A stretch of 43,019 nt of DNA from a virus. The notes under the pieces are model-generated. The model was not told where the DNA came from and searched no databases. It was given only the letters and a program-made list of their open reading frames with translations. The position numbers and the translations under genes were made by a program. The DNA is taken from positions 1 to 43,019 of IMG/VR virus record IMGVR_UViG_3300042355_000290; one strand, 5' to 3'. Position 1 is the stretch's first letter, and each line of letters begins with the position of its first letter. This document shows, in pieces, positions 1 through 7,582 of the stretch.

Positions 1-26
1 ACGTTCACTGCAGAGTTATAACCTAC
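1..26. repeat. Fold-back inverted copy at contig start (likely artefact)
   Basis: The first 26 bases are the exact reverse complement of 96-121. Bases 25-26 also belong to the genuine sequence, so 24 bases are foreign with a 2-base microhomology at the junction. The contig's other end reads straight through the same locus inside a gene with different upstream sequence. This is best explained as a chimeric read or assembly-tip artefact. Confidence 0.85.
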
Positions 27-150
27 GTAGTCCTCAGCCGCGTTGGTCTTTCATTCTCAGTTGCCTTCCCTGCCGCTTCTGTTGTCGGCCTGATGGTAGG
101 TTATAACTCTGCAGTGAACGTAACTCACACTACTCCTGTTGTCGGTAAGA
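25..150. repeat. 126-bp terminal direct overlap, left copy
   Basis: Identical to 42894-43019. The repeat lies inside a single reading frame that continues across the join, so it marks closure of a circular (or circularly permuted) assembly rather than a physical genome end. The offset between copies is 42,869 bp, which gives the unit length. Confidence 0.95.
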
Positions 151-416
151 TGAGTAATTATGTGGGTGTTGGCCCTGTGCCTGTTGCCAACGTGGATGCT
201 GCTGCAACTCTGCCTACCGCACCAGTTCTTAATACTGTTATTGCTGCTGGTCTTACCGGTCTTATTACCACCAGCGTGTTCGACTCCTCGAATATTCTGG
301 AGCTGGAAGGCTGTATTATTCTTCCGCCGGGTGCCTATGCTGCTATCTACACCTCTACTGCATCTGGCGCTCTCGGCTTTATGGGTAGCTTCATGTGGGA
401 AGAAGTTCCGCTGTAA
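27..416 (+). CDS. Virion structural protein, 3' part (gene continues from contig end)
   Basis: This is the C-terminal part of the gene that starts at 42647. The frame read here from base 27 is the same as at 42896 onward. Joined, the product is about 212 aa. The protein is rich in Ala, Val, Thr and Gly with predicted beta strands, and ends in a segment with LPPGAYAAIYT followed by WEEVPL. It is the last gene of the late block and lies 47 bp before a strong terminator. I do not recognise a named family; a minor virion or tail component is inferred from position and composition. An internal ATG at 93 would give 107 aa, but the joined gene is the real one. Confidence 0.8.
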   Translation, partial: VVLSRVGLSFSVAFPAASVVGLMVGYNSAVNVTHTTPVVGKMSNYVGVGPVPVANVDAAATLPTAPVLNTVIAAGLTGLITTSVFDSSNILELEGCIILPPGAYAAIYTSTASGALGFMGSFMWEEVPL

Positions 417-463
417 TTCACACATACGGTAAGAAGAAGTAAAACTTTCTAAACTCTAGATGT

Positions 464-507
464 AATAATGCCCACCGCGCCGATTCAATTCGGGGGTGGG
501 CATTATT
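464..507 (+). terminator. Rho-independent terminator ending the late block
   Basis: A perfect 13-bp stem (464-476 with 495-507), GC-rich at the loop side, closes an 18-nt loop. The plus-strand transcript then reads TTG after a stem ending in ATTATT, which gives a U-rich tail. It sits between the converging late (+) and early (-) blocks and may also slow leftward transcripts. Confidence 0.85.
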
Positions 508-526
508 TTGTCCAGCTCTTAGTGCA

Positions 527-781
527 TCAATGAAGTAATATAATACCTGAGAGCTTCTGTTTCAACTTCCTTATCAACAGATCACACAATCCATCCAAAT
601 CAGCTGGTGTGTAATCCCCATCCAGAATCACATCACAGTAAGTTGCTATCTCTGCAATCTTGATTTCGAACTCAGCTGCTGGATGATTCGCCAGAAGCTT
701 TATAAGTTCTGGATGGTTATGCACTTCTCTAGCAAGTGCAATGCGAGACTCTGAGAAGTAATGTAGGTTCATCTTATTCAT
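527..781 (-). CDS. Small unknown protein, end of early operon
   Basis: Product of 84 aa starting MNKMNLHYFSES. The start at 781 is preferred because ATG overlaps the upstream exonuclease stop as ATGAATAA, the same arrangement as the exonuclease/dCTP deaminase junction; the longer open frame (to 838) lies inside the exonuclease gene. The protein is largely helical, with an acidic middle (VILDGDYTPADLDGLCDLL) and a basic Leu/Lys end. No family recognised. It is the last gene of the leftward block and is probably translated by coupling. Confidence 0.6.
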   Translation of the reverse strand: MNKMNLHYFSESRIALAREVHNHPELIKLLANHPAAEFEIKIAEIATYCDVILDGDYTPADLDGLCDLLIRKLKQKLSGIILLH

Positions 782-1322
782 AGAGATACTCAATCTTCTC
801 AAGAATCTTCTCTGCCCAACGTGCTTGGTGTCTTGCATCAGCTAGTGCATAGTGCTTGACCCCAGCGAACTCAGGCTCCACAACCAGCCCCAGATTCTTG
901 AGAGTTCTGAAACACATCTCGTTGTAGTACTTCCAAGGTACTGGAATCCCACAGGCTGCGTAAGCTGCTTCTAGAATCTTCAGATCAAAGGAAGCTGCAT
1001 TACCCCAGACGCGCACCTCAAACTTGCCATCTTCGATTTCCTTCAGCCACTCAGCGAACTGCCGCAGCGTCTCTTGAAGTATATCACTTCCGTATAGAGA
1101 TAACTCCTGAGCCTCTTTTGATTGTAAGTTCCACCAAGCTAAGGTGCTTGGGTCGAGGGTAAGACCAGCTACTGAGTTAGAGTACTTTGAGATATTGGAA
1201 TAGAAGAATGAGTTATCAGATGTACTAAACATAGATGCACCAATTGCAACGATTGCGCACCCAGGTTTTAGTCCCAGAGTTTCCAGATCAATCATTACAT
1301 TGATAACTGGTTTCTTATCCAT
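774..1322 (-). CDS. DEDDh 3'-5' exonuclease (Rv2179c/DUF5051-like)
   Basis: Product of 182 aa. It would remove nucleotides from 3' ends of RNA or DNA using two metal ions. Motifs visible: ExoI MIDLETLG (D12, E14), ExoII WGNAASFD (D113), ExoIII HYALADA (H157, D162). The order and the AWWNLQS segment between ExoI and ExoII resemble the Rv2179c-type exoribonuclease group common in phages. The start at 1322 gives an 8-nt ATGGATAA overlap with the dCTP deaminase stop; the longer frame to 1481 would lie inside that gene and add no domain. It may serve nucleotide salvage from host RNA or repair; the substrate is not shown by the sequence. Confidence 0.88.
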   Translation of the reverse strand: MDKKPVINVMIDLETLGLKPGCAIVAIGASMFSTSDNSFFYSNISKYSNSVAGLTLDPSTLAWWNLQSKEAQELSLYGSDILQETLRQFAEWLKEIEDGKFEVRVWGNAASFDLKILEAAYAACGIPVPWKYYNEMCFRTLKNLGLVVEPEFAGVKHYALADARHQARWAEKILEKIEYLYE

Positions 1323-1935
1323 TGCAAGCCTCGCATTCTTGTGGTGGTTCGTTGAACTTAGGGTCAGTGCGCAGTTCTTTCTTTGCTCCAGATACTTCTG
1401 TATCCTTATTGTATGTTCCTCGATTCGCATAGGAAGCTGCAATCGGAACCGGTGCATGTTTATAGAACACCATCTGACCAATCTTATCTCCCTGCTTAAG
1501 TTCGATCTCGTGATAAGTTGTCATGTTCCGAAGTTCGAGGGTGAGTACTGAACCATTCCAACCACTGTCTGCCCAACCTGCGTTCAGGTGTTCCAAACCA
1601 ACTCGTGCCATAGAGGACTTAAGTTTATACTCAGCTGATATATCGCAAGGTAGATTGAATATCTCTTGAGTCTGAGCTAAGATAAACTCACCTGGTTTCA
1701 GAACATACCCATTGGTTGAACGCATATCAACCTTACGAGTATTCAGAGGAGTTCGCTGAGCTAGACTCACTCTGTTAGGTGTGTAACCTCCGGCTAGGGA
1801 ATTCATCTGCTCTACTAGGATGTATCTTCCCAACGTCAGATCAACTGAGGATGAATTTACATGTTCAGCTTTACTTCCATCTATTACTCCCGCCTCAAGT
1901 AATTCAAGTAGCTGTGTGTAGGATAAGAGACTCAT
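1315..1935 (-). CDS. dcd: dCTP deaminase family protein
   Basis: Product of 206 aa, close to the bacterial Dcd length. It belongs to the DCD/dUTPase fold; the expected reaction is dCTP to dUTP plus ammonia, which feeds dTTP synthesis. Signatures: SSSVDLTLG near residue 28, KSSMARVGLEHLNAGWADSG from residue 106 (S108, R111 region), then LTLELRN with the presumed catalytic E134, and KQGDKIGQMVF. A bifunctional deaminase/dUTPase cannot be excluded by eye. The start ATG overlaps the preceding HNH gene stop (ATGA). It sits with replication genes, as expected of nucleotide-pool enzymes in lytic phages. Confidence 0.88.
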   Translation of the reverse strand: MSLLSYTQLLELLEAGVIDGSKAEHVNSSSVDLTLGRYILVEQMNSLAGGYTPNRVSLAQRTPLNTRKVDMRSTNGYVLKPGEFILAQTQEIFNLPCDISAEYKLKSSMARVGLEHLNAGWADSGWNGSVLTLELRNMTTYHEIELKQGDKIGQMVFYKHAPVPIAASYANRGTYNKDTEVSGAKKELRTDPKFNEPPQECEACNG

Positions 1936-2459
1936 TTAACTTCTTCCTTTCTAGATATGTGAAATGCGAACTGCTCGTGATAAAACTCAACAGCCTTTAG
2001 GTACGCTGCCTCTGCTTGCTCGACTGTCTTGAAATAACCTACCTGAATACGAGTTCCATTCCAAGATAACCTTACCTGATATGGATACCCAGGATTACTC
2101 TTTGCTCTACAGACTCCTTTAGGTAGTTTGGACTTCTTATCTTCGTGAGGCCTCGCATTCATCTGATTTTGTGCATTAGTACAGATACGTAGATTACACT
2201 TTCTATTATCTAATGTGTTGCCGTTGATGTGATCCACATACATATCAGCCGGTGGCTGTAGCAAGTGACGATGTAGTTTAACAGGCACTGAGTTTATACT
2301 CAAAGCAACGTATGATATACGTCCATCAGGTTTAACCACCACAGTGCTGATGTGCGCTTTGATGAATTTAAAATCCTCAGCATCGCAGATCAAGGTGAAC
2401 GACCCGTAACAAAAGGTAACTGCACTAGCTTCTACAGGTGTCCAGGATTCATGAGACAT
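1932..2459 (-). CDS. HNH homing endonuclease with AP2 DNA-binding domain (copy 1)
   Basis: Product of 175 aa. The N-terminal part ends in an HNH_3-type core: RHLLQPPADMYVDHINGN followed by DNRKCNLRIC (His-Asn-His metal finger, about residues 82-112). The C-terminal part is an AP2-like domain (KLPKGVCRAKSNPGYPYQVRLS, GYFKTVEQAEAAYLKAVEFY). Such free-standing genes promote their own spread by cutting alleles that lack them. The start overlaps the end of the DUF3987 gene by 11 nt and the stop overlaps dcd (ATGA), so it is fitted tightly between two host-phage genes without breaking either. A good GGAGGAG ribosome site precedes the start. Confidence 0.9.
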   Translation of the reverse strand: MSHESWTPVEASAVTFCYGSFTLICDAEDFKFIKAHISTVVVKPDGRISYVALSINSVPVKLHRHLLQPPADMYVDHINGNTLDNRKCNLRICTNAQNQMNARPHEDKKSKLPKGVCRAKSNPGYPYQVRLSWNGTRIQVGYFKTVEQAEAAYLKAVEFYHEQFAFHISRKEEVK

Positions 2460-3690
2460 ACTTACGCTCCTCCGCTGTTAAAAGTGTGAAATCTACCAGC
2501 CCATCTGATACTTCTTCAATCACTTTACGCCTCAACAAGAATCCAGTTGAGTGTTGAATGATCTTCTCAGCTGCTACAAGATTCCTGAGTATATCTGCTA
2601 AGTCACCCATTCGATCTAAGTCTGTATGTACATGAGTCCATAAATCCTTGAGAGACACAAGGCCTTGTGATGTCTCTAGAACTTGTAGAATCTTGTGACT
2701 TACATCAGAGTTGCGCGCCTTACCAAACGTACCTAGTGCTTGCGGCATTGAGTGTTCAGTGTGGGTGAGGATTGTGTTTGCAAGTATAACATCCTCTTCT
2801 TCAATTACAACACTGAGTCTTGCTGCACATACAATGATACAGAGTTTCAGCAGGTGTGTGAATCTACGATTCGAGTATGACTCAAAGCGAACATCACCAA
2901 TACCTGAGTGCCCACGATATATCTTATCTAACAAAGATTCTGCAGATAGTGTGAGTCTCAGGGTACCAACACACTCTCGGCGAATTGCAACCAGATGCTC
3001 CAGAATCGCAGCTGTTGCTTCTTGAGTTGGAGGTAATGGGAATGTTATCTTCTTACCAGATGTTTCGCCATGCACAAGAATGATGCGTGAGAATATACCC
3101 TGACCAATTGATTCTACAGGGAACGCAAGGCTGAAACCTGTTGGAGTATTACCTGCCAGTATAGATACTGTTGGGTCTTTTATCTCAACTGATTTCGAGT
3201 TCTTAACTCTGTTCTTGAATATGCCATCATAATCCCACAGCACGCCAAGCATAGATAGGAACTCTATATTACCATTACCTATGAAGCTATTGAATTCATC
3301 TGCTGCTATCATAATCTCAGCAGCATCACAGGTTTGCGCTCCGAATATATTTGCATCTAAGTCATCGGAAGGTGTAGCATGTTCATCAGGCTCTCCAGCT
3401 AAATCGAGAAGGAACTTCTCTTTGGTTGATCTATCGGCTGCAACTCTAGAATACCCCGCACCTATCAGTGTCTTAGATGCGATCTTAATTGCAGTGCTTT
3501 TGCGCGTACCTGGTGATCCCATTAACATAACATACATATTAGGTTTAACTTTAAAGTGACCCAAACCTAGTGAAAGATTCGGGCCAATCCAAGCTCCTAA
3601 TAAACTGAGAGCACTCCACCTGTGGAAGGTAGTTGGGCACTCAGTGTCTTGTGTGTAAGCTAAGTAATGAGAAAGAAAGTTCTCTTGCAT
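2449..3690 (-). CDS. DUF3987-type P-loop ATPase, putative primase-helicase/replication ATPase
   Basis: Product of 413 aa from the ATG at 3690 (MQENFLSHYLAYT). It begins like DUF3987 proteins (F..Y......CPTTFHRW..LSLLGAWIG, then VKPNMYVMLMG). Walker A is GSPGTRKST (58-66), Walker B IMIAADEFNSF (D131, E132), with a sensor-like AGNTP near 179 and a possible Arg finger in IFSRII. The C-terminal third resembles a winged-helix region. No primase domain is visible. The frame is open to 3903, but the added residues are low-complexity (Tyr/His/Asn/Gln) and unlike a protein domain, so the shorter start is chosen; GAGAG lies about 7 nt upstream. Its place after DNA polymerase supports a replication role. 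Confidence 0.78.
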   Translation of the reverse strand: MQENFLSHYLAYTQDTECPTTFHRWSALSLLGAWIGPNLSLGLGHFKVKPNMYVMLMGSPGTRKSTAIKIASKTLIGAGYSRVAADRSTKEKFLLDLAGEPDEHATPSDDLDANIFGAQTCDAAEIMIAADEFNSFIGNGNIEFLSMLGVLWDYDGIFKNRVKNSKSVEIKDPTVSILAGNTPTGFSLAFPVESIGQGIFSRIILVHGETSGKKITFPLPPTQEATAAILEHLVAIRRECVGTLRLTLSAESLLDKIYRGHSGIGDVRFESYSNRRFTHLLKLCIIVCAARLSVVIEEEDVILANTILTHTEHSMPQALGTFGKARNSDVSHKILQVLETSQGLVSLKDLWTHVHTDLDRMGDLADILRNLVAAEKIIQHSTGFLLRRKVIEEVSDGLVDFTLLTAEERKYVS

Positions 3691-3921
3691 TGCAAGTCTC
3701 TCATGTGAGCGGTGCGATGTATCTGACTTTCGTACAGAAAGTGTGGGAAATTCCAACTTTGATTTGTTTCTGTAGTGTGTTCCTTGCTGTGTGACATTCT
3801 TCTTGGGTTGGATAGTGTTTGTATGTGAGTTGTGGTATTGGTTTGGATTGTGTTTGAGTTGGTGATACCGATACCTTTGGGTTAAGTATGTATACAGATA
3901 CAAGGAGATAGGTGGTGATGA
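3691..3921 (-). other. Noncoding CA-rich leader between HNH copy 2 and the DUF3987 gene
   Basis: About 230 bp without a convincing gene. Read on the minus strand it is rich in CA/AC dinucleotides and poor in G. Two frames are open by composition, but both translate to low-complexity sequence. A small inverted repeat (3726-3731 with 3737-3742) lies within it. It may be an untranslated leader or a scar of HNH insertion. Confidence 0.45.
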
Positions 3922-4407
3922 TCATTCTGCTTCACTCCAGTTTTCCTTACCATCGTTGGTGGAGGAATCCCAGTAAGTCTGTACAACTTGCTTATACTTA
4001 GCCTCAGCTTTATCTATTGAAGTGAAATGTCCTAGGTACCTGTTTAATCCATTGATCTGAACACAAGCTCTATAACCGTCCCTCTCTTTATACACCCCTT
4101 TAGGTAAGCCTGACTTTTTATTACTGTTAACTTTCATGTTTAAGGCATTGCCAACTTTAGTGGTAACTCTAAGGTTAGCTCTTCTGTTATCCAGACCATT
4201 ACCGTTCTTGTGATCAACGATATGATTTGAATCAATTACACCCAACAAGACTCTGTGTAGGTATTGTTTGTAGTAAGGTTGGGTATTGATTGCTACGTGT
4301 TTTAGGTCTCCTCTTATTACCACACTTAACCCAAGAGTTGATACAAACTCAGCGTCAGTTTTATCTACGAGCAGTTCGTGCTCAGCTGCTATCCTAAATC
4401 GCTCCAC
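3922..4407 (-). CDS. HNH homing endonuclease with AP2 domain (copy 2)
   Basis: Product of 161 aa with a GTG start preceded by GGAGGTGAAAG. The HNH core is YLHRVLLGVIDSNHIVDHKN followed by GLDNRRANLRV (about residues 50-82). The AP2-like region is SGLPKGVYKERDGYRACVQI then RYLGHFTSIDKAEAKYKQ. It is diverged from copy 1 (1932-2459) but has the same domain order. Its first 19 nt overlap the end of the DNA polymerase gene, so the ribosome site lies inside the polymerase coding sequence. It is probably a mobile gene inserted at the 3' end of the polymerase gene. Confidence 0.9.
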   Translation of the reverse strand: MERFRIAAEHELLVDKTDAEFVSTLGLSVVIRGDLKHVAINTQPYYKQYLHRVLLGVIDSNHIVDHKNGNGLDNRRANLRVTTKVGNALNMKVNSNKKSGLPKGVYKERDGYRACVQINGLNRYLGHFTSIDKAEAKYKQVVQTYWDSSTNDGKENWSEAE

Positions 4408-6617
4408 CTTTCACCTCCGTATTTTGCTGCCGCAGGGACAGTGAATCTACGTTGTACCCCGTCATATCCCACTATGTCAATGGGGATTTCCATAAATTCT
4501 TTAACCTCATTGACTACGTGCTCATATCCGGTACGGTATTCAAATAGTATGCTATCGTGAATTTGCCCGAGTAGATGAAAGTTACCTACATAAGCTGGAT
4601 TTAATGCAATCTCATAGAACACTTTCATGAATGCGCGATTCAGTGTCATAGCATTCAAGGACTGTGGGCAGTGAGCAACATACGCATTAAGATCACGCTT
4701 ATTAGTATCAGGCTTACCAAAACAATACCGAGTCCATGCGCCTGTACCAACTACACGAGAGCGTAGCATATGCGTAAGCTTAATCTCATGCACAACTCCC
4801 TCATAGTACACTGATCTGAGGCGCGGATATGTTTTGTGAAACGCTGCGAGCAGATGTTCTGCAATCTGCTTAGGTAACCAGAGCTTAGGGAGATTGAGAA
4901 GCCTAGATGCTTCGTAAGTCTTCTCAAGTCCCATAGTTTCTACAAGAACTCCGGCACCCATGTTGTAGTTTGCACCGTGATTGACTCGCTTTGCCAAGTC
5001 TCTGAGCGACTTGTCTTTTGTTTTCCCGAGACTATCATCATAAATGCTTTCATAAGATTTGCCGAAGAATGCCGCAGCGTTAACCGAATGGAAGTCTCTT
5101 GTTCCCGAGACAGCTGATTGCATTGTCTCATCTCCAGAAATGAAAGCTGTATCTCTTGATTCTGCTTGCTCAAGGTCGACTTCAGCAAGTCTATAGCCTT
5201 CTCTGGCAACAAGAGTTCGCTTGACTTCCTTACCTCTTGGGATATTCTGAACTTGTAATCCACACCAGAAATGATGCTCTCTACTAGCAAGCCTTCCTGT
5301 GTCGGTTCCATGCGGATTGAGTGCGTAAAGGATTGTACCATTATATTCTTTCCCTTCTTCTAAGTAAGTTGATAGTAGCTTTCTGTATCCTCGCACACTG
5401 AGAATCTTATCAATGATTAGAGAATTGAGTGGATGACGATACGCTGCTTTGCTAAGATTCTTTTCATCAGCTGATTCCAGATCAGAGCACCCAAGAATCT
5501 TAAGTAATGCTTTCATCTGAATGGGTGAGTTGGTATTGAAGTTTGATACACCTAGCATTACATCTAATGAAGCTGAGTCAAGTGCTATCTTCTCTTTCAC
5601 ATCCTGTATTGCTTCCTTCTGTGCAGCTGAGTCTCTCTTGATACCTGTCATCTCACATAGATGTGCAGGGAACACGAGAGGAAACTCCATCAGGTAATTA
5701 TCTCTAGCGTACTGCGGGAGCGAGAGCATCATACTGATCCAACCATTTGCAGTTGCATGAGTATCTAGTGCATTGTACTTATAGTACTCTGCTAGATCAG
5801 ATGTGTTTGCTAGATCTTTCCAGTACATGCTGCGCCGCAATGTGTAACCCTGAATGAATGCCAAGTCTTTCGGGAGTTCTGAGTACCAGCAATGGAATAG
5901 ATTGATTGTATCCCAGAAGTAATGTGAGCAGGGCGCCGAGAATCTTGCAAGGTATGCGTGATCGTACTTACCATTCTGTAGAATTTTCGGGATAGGTAAT
6001 GAATTGAATCGGCGCATCCAAGTTACTGCATAGTCAGAGTCAACAGGAAGTACAGAACTGTGAGTACTAATTGTGCCGCTAACCATATCAAGAAAGATTG
6101 CCGTATAACCAATGCAAGTAATCGCAAGATTCTCTTTGGTAGTTTCGATATCCACTGCGATAGCGAATGCAGATTTATAGGTATCATACACTCTCTCACA
6201 ATTAGATGCAGTTAGAATATCCCAGACAAAGGGTGTTGATTCCACCCAGCTCTCAGGATCAGTAAGCTTGGAGATATATCTGCGCATCAGATGCTCACCG
6301 TATGTTACTGATATCAGGTGATCTAACGGATTAACAAATACAATAGTAAGACCATCACGCTCAAACAAAGAGCCAGCGTAATTAGAGATTGCTGGGTTCT
6401 TCTTCTCTGCTTGGCGATGAAGTAGGATTTTGAGAAGTGGTACGGATGTTGAGAATACAGAGGTAATTCCTCTCTTGGTACAATGATGCTTGAGTTCTGC
6501 GAAGGTGGAAATTGGTTCGAGAGAATATGATACTTGCGCGGAACCAACACAGGCTTTGAGTCGAGGTAGGTATGCAGTATCATGAGTTGTTCCTAAGAAG
6601 AATAGTTTATTATTCAT
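4389..6617 (-). CDS. Family A DNA polymerase with 3'-5' exonuclease domain
   Basis: Product of 742 aa, slightly longer than T7 gp5. Proofreading domain: ExoI AVDIETT (D156, E158), ExoII QNGKYDHAYL (N215, D219), ExoIII YNALDTHAT (Y281, D285). Polymerase domain: TGRLASREHHFWCGLQVQNI (440-459), motif A EVDLEQAESR (D481), motif B RDLAKRVNHGANYNMG (R539, K543, Y551), motif C QIHDSILFE (H687, D688). In motif C the residue after the catalytic Asp is Ser, where the usual form is HDE. No 5'-nuclease domain is present. It would replicate the phage genome with the DUF3987 ATPase and the SF1 helicase encoded in the same operon. The start at 6617 has GGAG upstream. Confidence 0.95.
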   Translation of the reverse strand: MNNKLFFLGTTHDTAYLPRLKACVGSAQVSYSLEPISTFAELKHHCTKRGITSVFSTSVPLLKILLHRQAEKKNPAISNYAGSLFERDGLTIVFVNPLDHLISVTYGEHLMRRYISKLTDPESWVESTPFVWDILTASNCERVYDTYKSAFAIAVDIETTKENLAITCIGYTAIFLDMVSGTISTHSSVLPVDSDYAVTWMRRFNSLPIPKILQNGKYDHAYLARFSAPCSHYFWDTINLFHCWYSELPKDLAFIQGYTLRRSMYWKDLANTSDLAEYYKYNALDTHATANGWISMMLSLPQYARDNYLMEFPLVFPAHLCEMTGIKRDSAAQKEAIQDVKEKIALDSASLDVMLGVSNFNTNSPIQMKALLKILGCSDLESADEKNLSKAAYRHPLNSLIIDKILSVRGYRKLLSTYLEEGKEYNGTILYALNPHGTDTGRLASREHHFWCGLQVQNIPRGKEVKRTLVAREGYRLAEVDLEQAESRDTAFISGDETMQSAVSGTRDFHSVNAAAFFGKSYESIYDDSLGKTKDKSLRDLAKRVNHGANYNMGAGVLVETMGLEKTYEASRLLNLPKLWLPKQIAEHLLAAFHKTYPRLRSVYYEGVVHEIKLTHMLRSRVVGTGAWTRYCFGKPDTNKRDLNAYVAHCPQSLNAMTLNRAFMKVFYEIALNPAYVGNFHLLGQIHDSILFEYRTGYEHVVNEVKEFMEIPIDIVGYDGVQRRFTVPAAAKYGGERWSDLG

Positions 6618-6635
6618 TTGATTATCGGCTCCATG

Positions 6636-6959
6636 CTAATCATGCTTCTCTCCTTCGAGTTCTGCTGCCAGTTCGTTCGCATAGTCACGGTGCTTTCCTC
6701 GGAACAGATCAAGCATTTGCTCACGGATTTCCGCATCATGCTTGCGTAGCCAGTCGGAAGGGGTGGCTGCGAGTGCTCGGCGTATCTTGTGTTCTCGGCA
6801 CTCTGTCAGTGTTTCGTAGCCGATGGGCCGACAGTCGATTGCTATCTCAAGCGCCTCACGCAGCATTGCGACTTGGGATTCAAGATGCCTAGTCTTTGCC
6901 GCCAGTCGTGCGTTCTCATACTCTTCAGGGCTTGCCGGCCCGCGTTCGTTAATATCCAC
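6636..6959 (-). CDS. Small helical unknown protein, GC-rich
   Basis: Product of 107 aa with a GTG start and AAGGA about 8 nt upstream. It is highly charged and helical; residues about 15-45 (ARLAAKTRHLESQVAMLREALE) could form a coiled coil. No family recognised. The gene is visibly richer in G+C and uses CGC/GCC/CGG codons more than its neighbours, which suggests acquisition from another source. It lies between the terminator at 7021-7051 and the polymerase gene, 18 bp before the polymerase start, so it needs read-through or a promoter I could not identify. Confidence 0.7.
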   Translation of the reverse strand: MDINERGPASPEEYENARLAAKTRHLESQVAMLREALEIAIDCRPIGYETLTECREHKIRRALAATPSDWLRKHDAEIREQMLDLFRGKHRDYANELAAELEGEKHD

Positions 6960-7020
6960 GCCAGTTTCCTTTCGTTGTAGTTACGCTTTGTTCAATCCAG
7001 TTATTTAAATACTTAGATCA

Positions 7021-7051
7021 AAGCCCCCTAACCTTGTGAGTTAAGAGGCTT
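7021..7051 (-). terminator. Stem-loop terminator after the SSB-like gene
   Basis: A 12-bp stem (7021-7032 with 7040-7051) with two G:U pairs in the minus-strand RNA and a 7-nt loop. The transcript then reads TGATCTAAGTATTT, so the U tail is weak. It lies 14 bp past the stop of the gene at 7066-7500 and likely limits read-through into the 107-aa and polymerase genes. Confidence 0.6.
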
Positions 7052-7065
7052 CTGAATCTAACTAC

Positions 7066-7500
7066 TTACAGCAGAATCTTTTTCACGTTGGTATAGCTCT
7101 GGCTCTTATCTTTGTTCTGACGAACATTGGTAACAACCGTAACTTCCATACCATTCGTAGCTTCGATGATACCGCTGATCGAACCTTGACCAGTCTCAGC
7201 TGCGAGAGGTTTCATCAATGCTTTCAGTGCGCCTTGACCGAATTCATTATCAAGCATGAACAGAACAGAACCTTCTGAACCTGCGCTGAGTGGTGCATCA
7301 GTTGGGTTAGCAAGCTCAACAGTTTCAATTGCGCGCATCTGGAGTTCAATACAAGGATGGTTATTCACCGTCTTGCTTTCCCACTTGATGCTAACCTTAT
7401 GGGTGCCAGCAGGGTAAGTACCAAACTCAGGCAGGTCAGCCAGATCATCCAGTTGTGCATCAAGCAAGGAGTTGATAGCGGAGTTGTTTGCATCGGACAT
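7066..7500 (-). CDS. Unknown early protein, possible ssDNA-binding protein
   Basis: Product of 144 aa, acidic at the N-terminus (LLDAQLDDLADLPEFGTYPAG) and then beta-rich (THKVSIKWESKTV, CIELQMRAIETVEL, SVLFMLDNEFGQG, MEVTVVTNVRQNKDKSQSYTNVKKI). I recognise no exact family. The beta-rich core, its own terminator and its location beside a Sak4-like ATPase and a RecB-like nuclease suggest a single-strand DNA-binding protein, but the acidic C-terminal tail typical of SSB is absent. A codon style unlike its neighbours (more GAA/GAT/ACC) suggests strong expression. This role is inference only. Confidence 0.75.
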   Translation of the reverse strand: MSDANNSAINSLLDAQLDDLADLPEFGTYPAGTHKVSIKWESKTVNNHPCIELQMRAIETVELANPTDAPLSAGSEGSVLFMLDNEFGQGALKALMKPLAAETGQGSISGIIEATNGMEVTVVTNVRQNKDKSQSYTNVKKILL

Positions 7501-7582
7501 GATTTTATTTCCTAATTAAGATTACATTGAGATTGAGTTACTTGGGATTGTCACACTAATGTTACTGCCGGTGTGACTCAGC

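Noticed and set aside
25-150. Natural direct terminal repeat of a T7-like linear genome
   Set aside because: Only 126 bp, lies inside one reading frame, and one copy is joined to a fold-back artefact. Assembly overlap is simpler, though coverage data would decide.
57-425. Minus-strand open frame (122 aa) over the structural gene at the contig start
   Set aside because: Antisense shadow; the plus-strand frame continues the gene from the contig end.
7550-7577. 7-bp inverted repeat between the DUF6378 and SSB-like genes
   Set aside because: Short stem without a U tail on either strand; no clear role.
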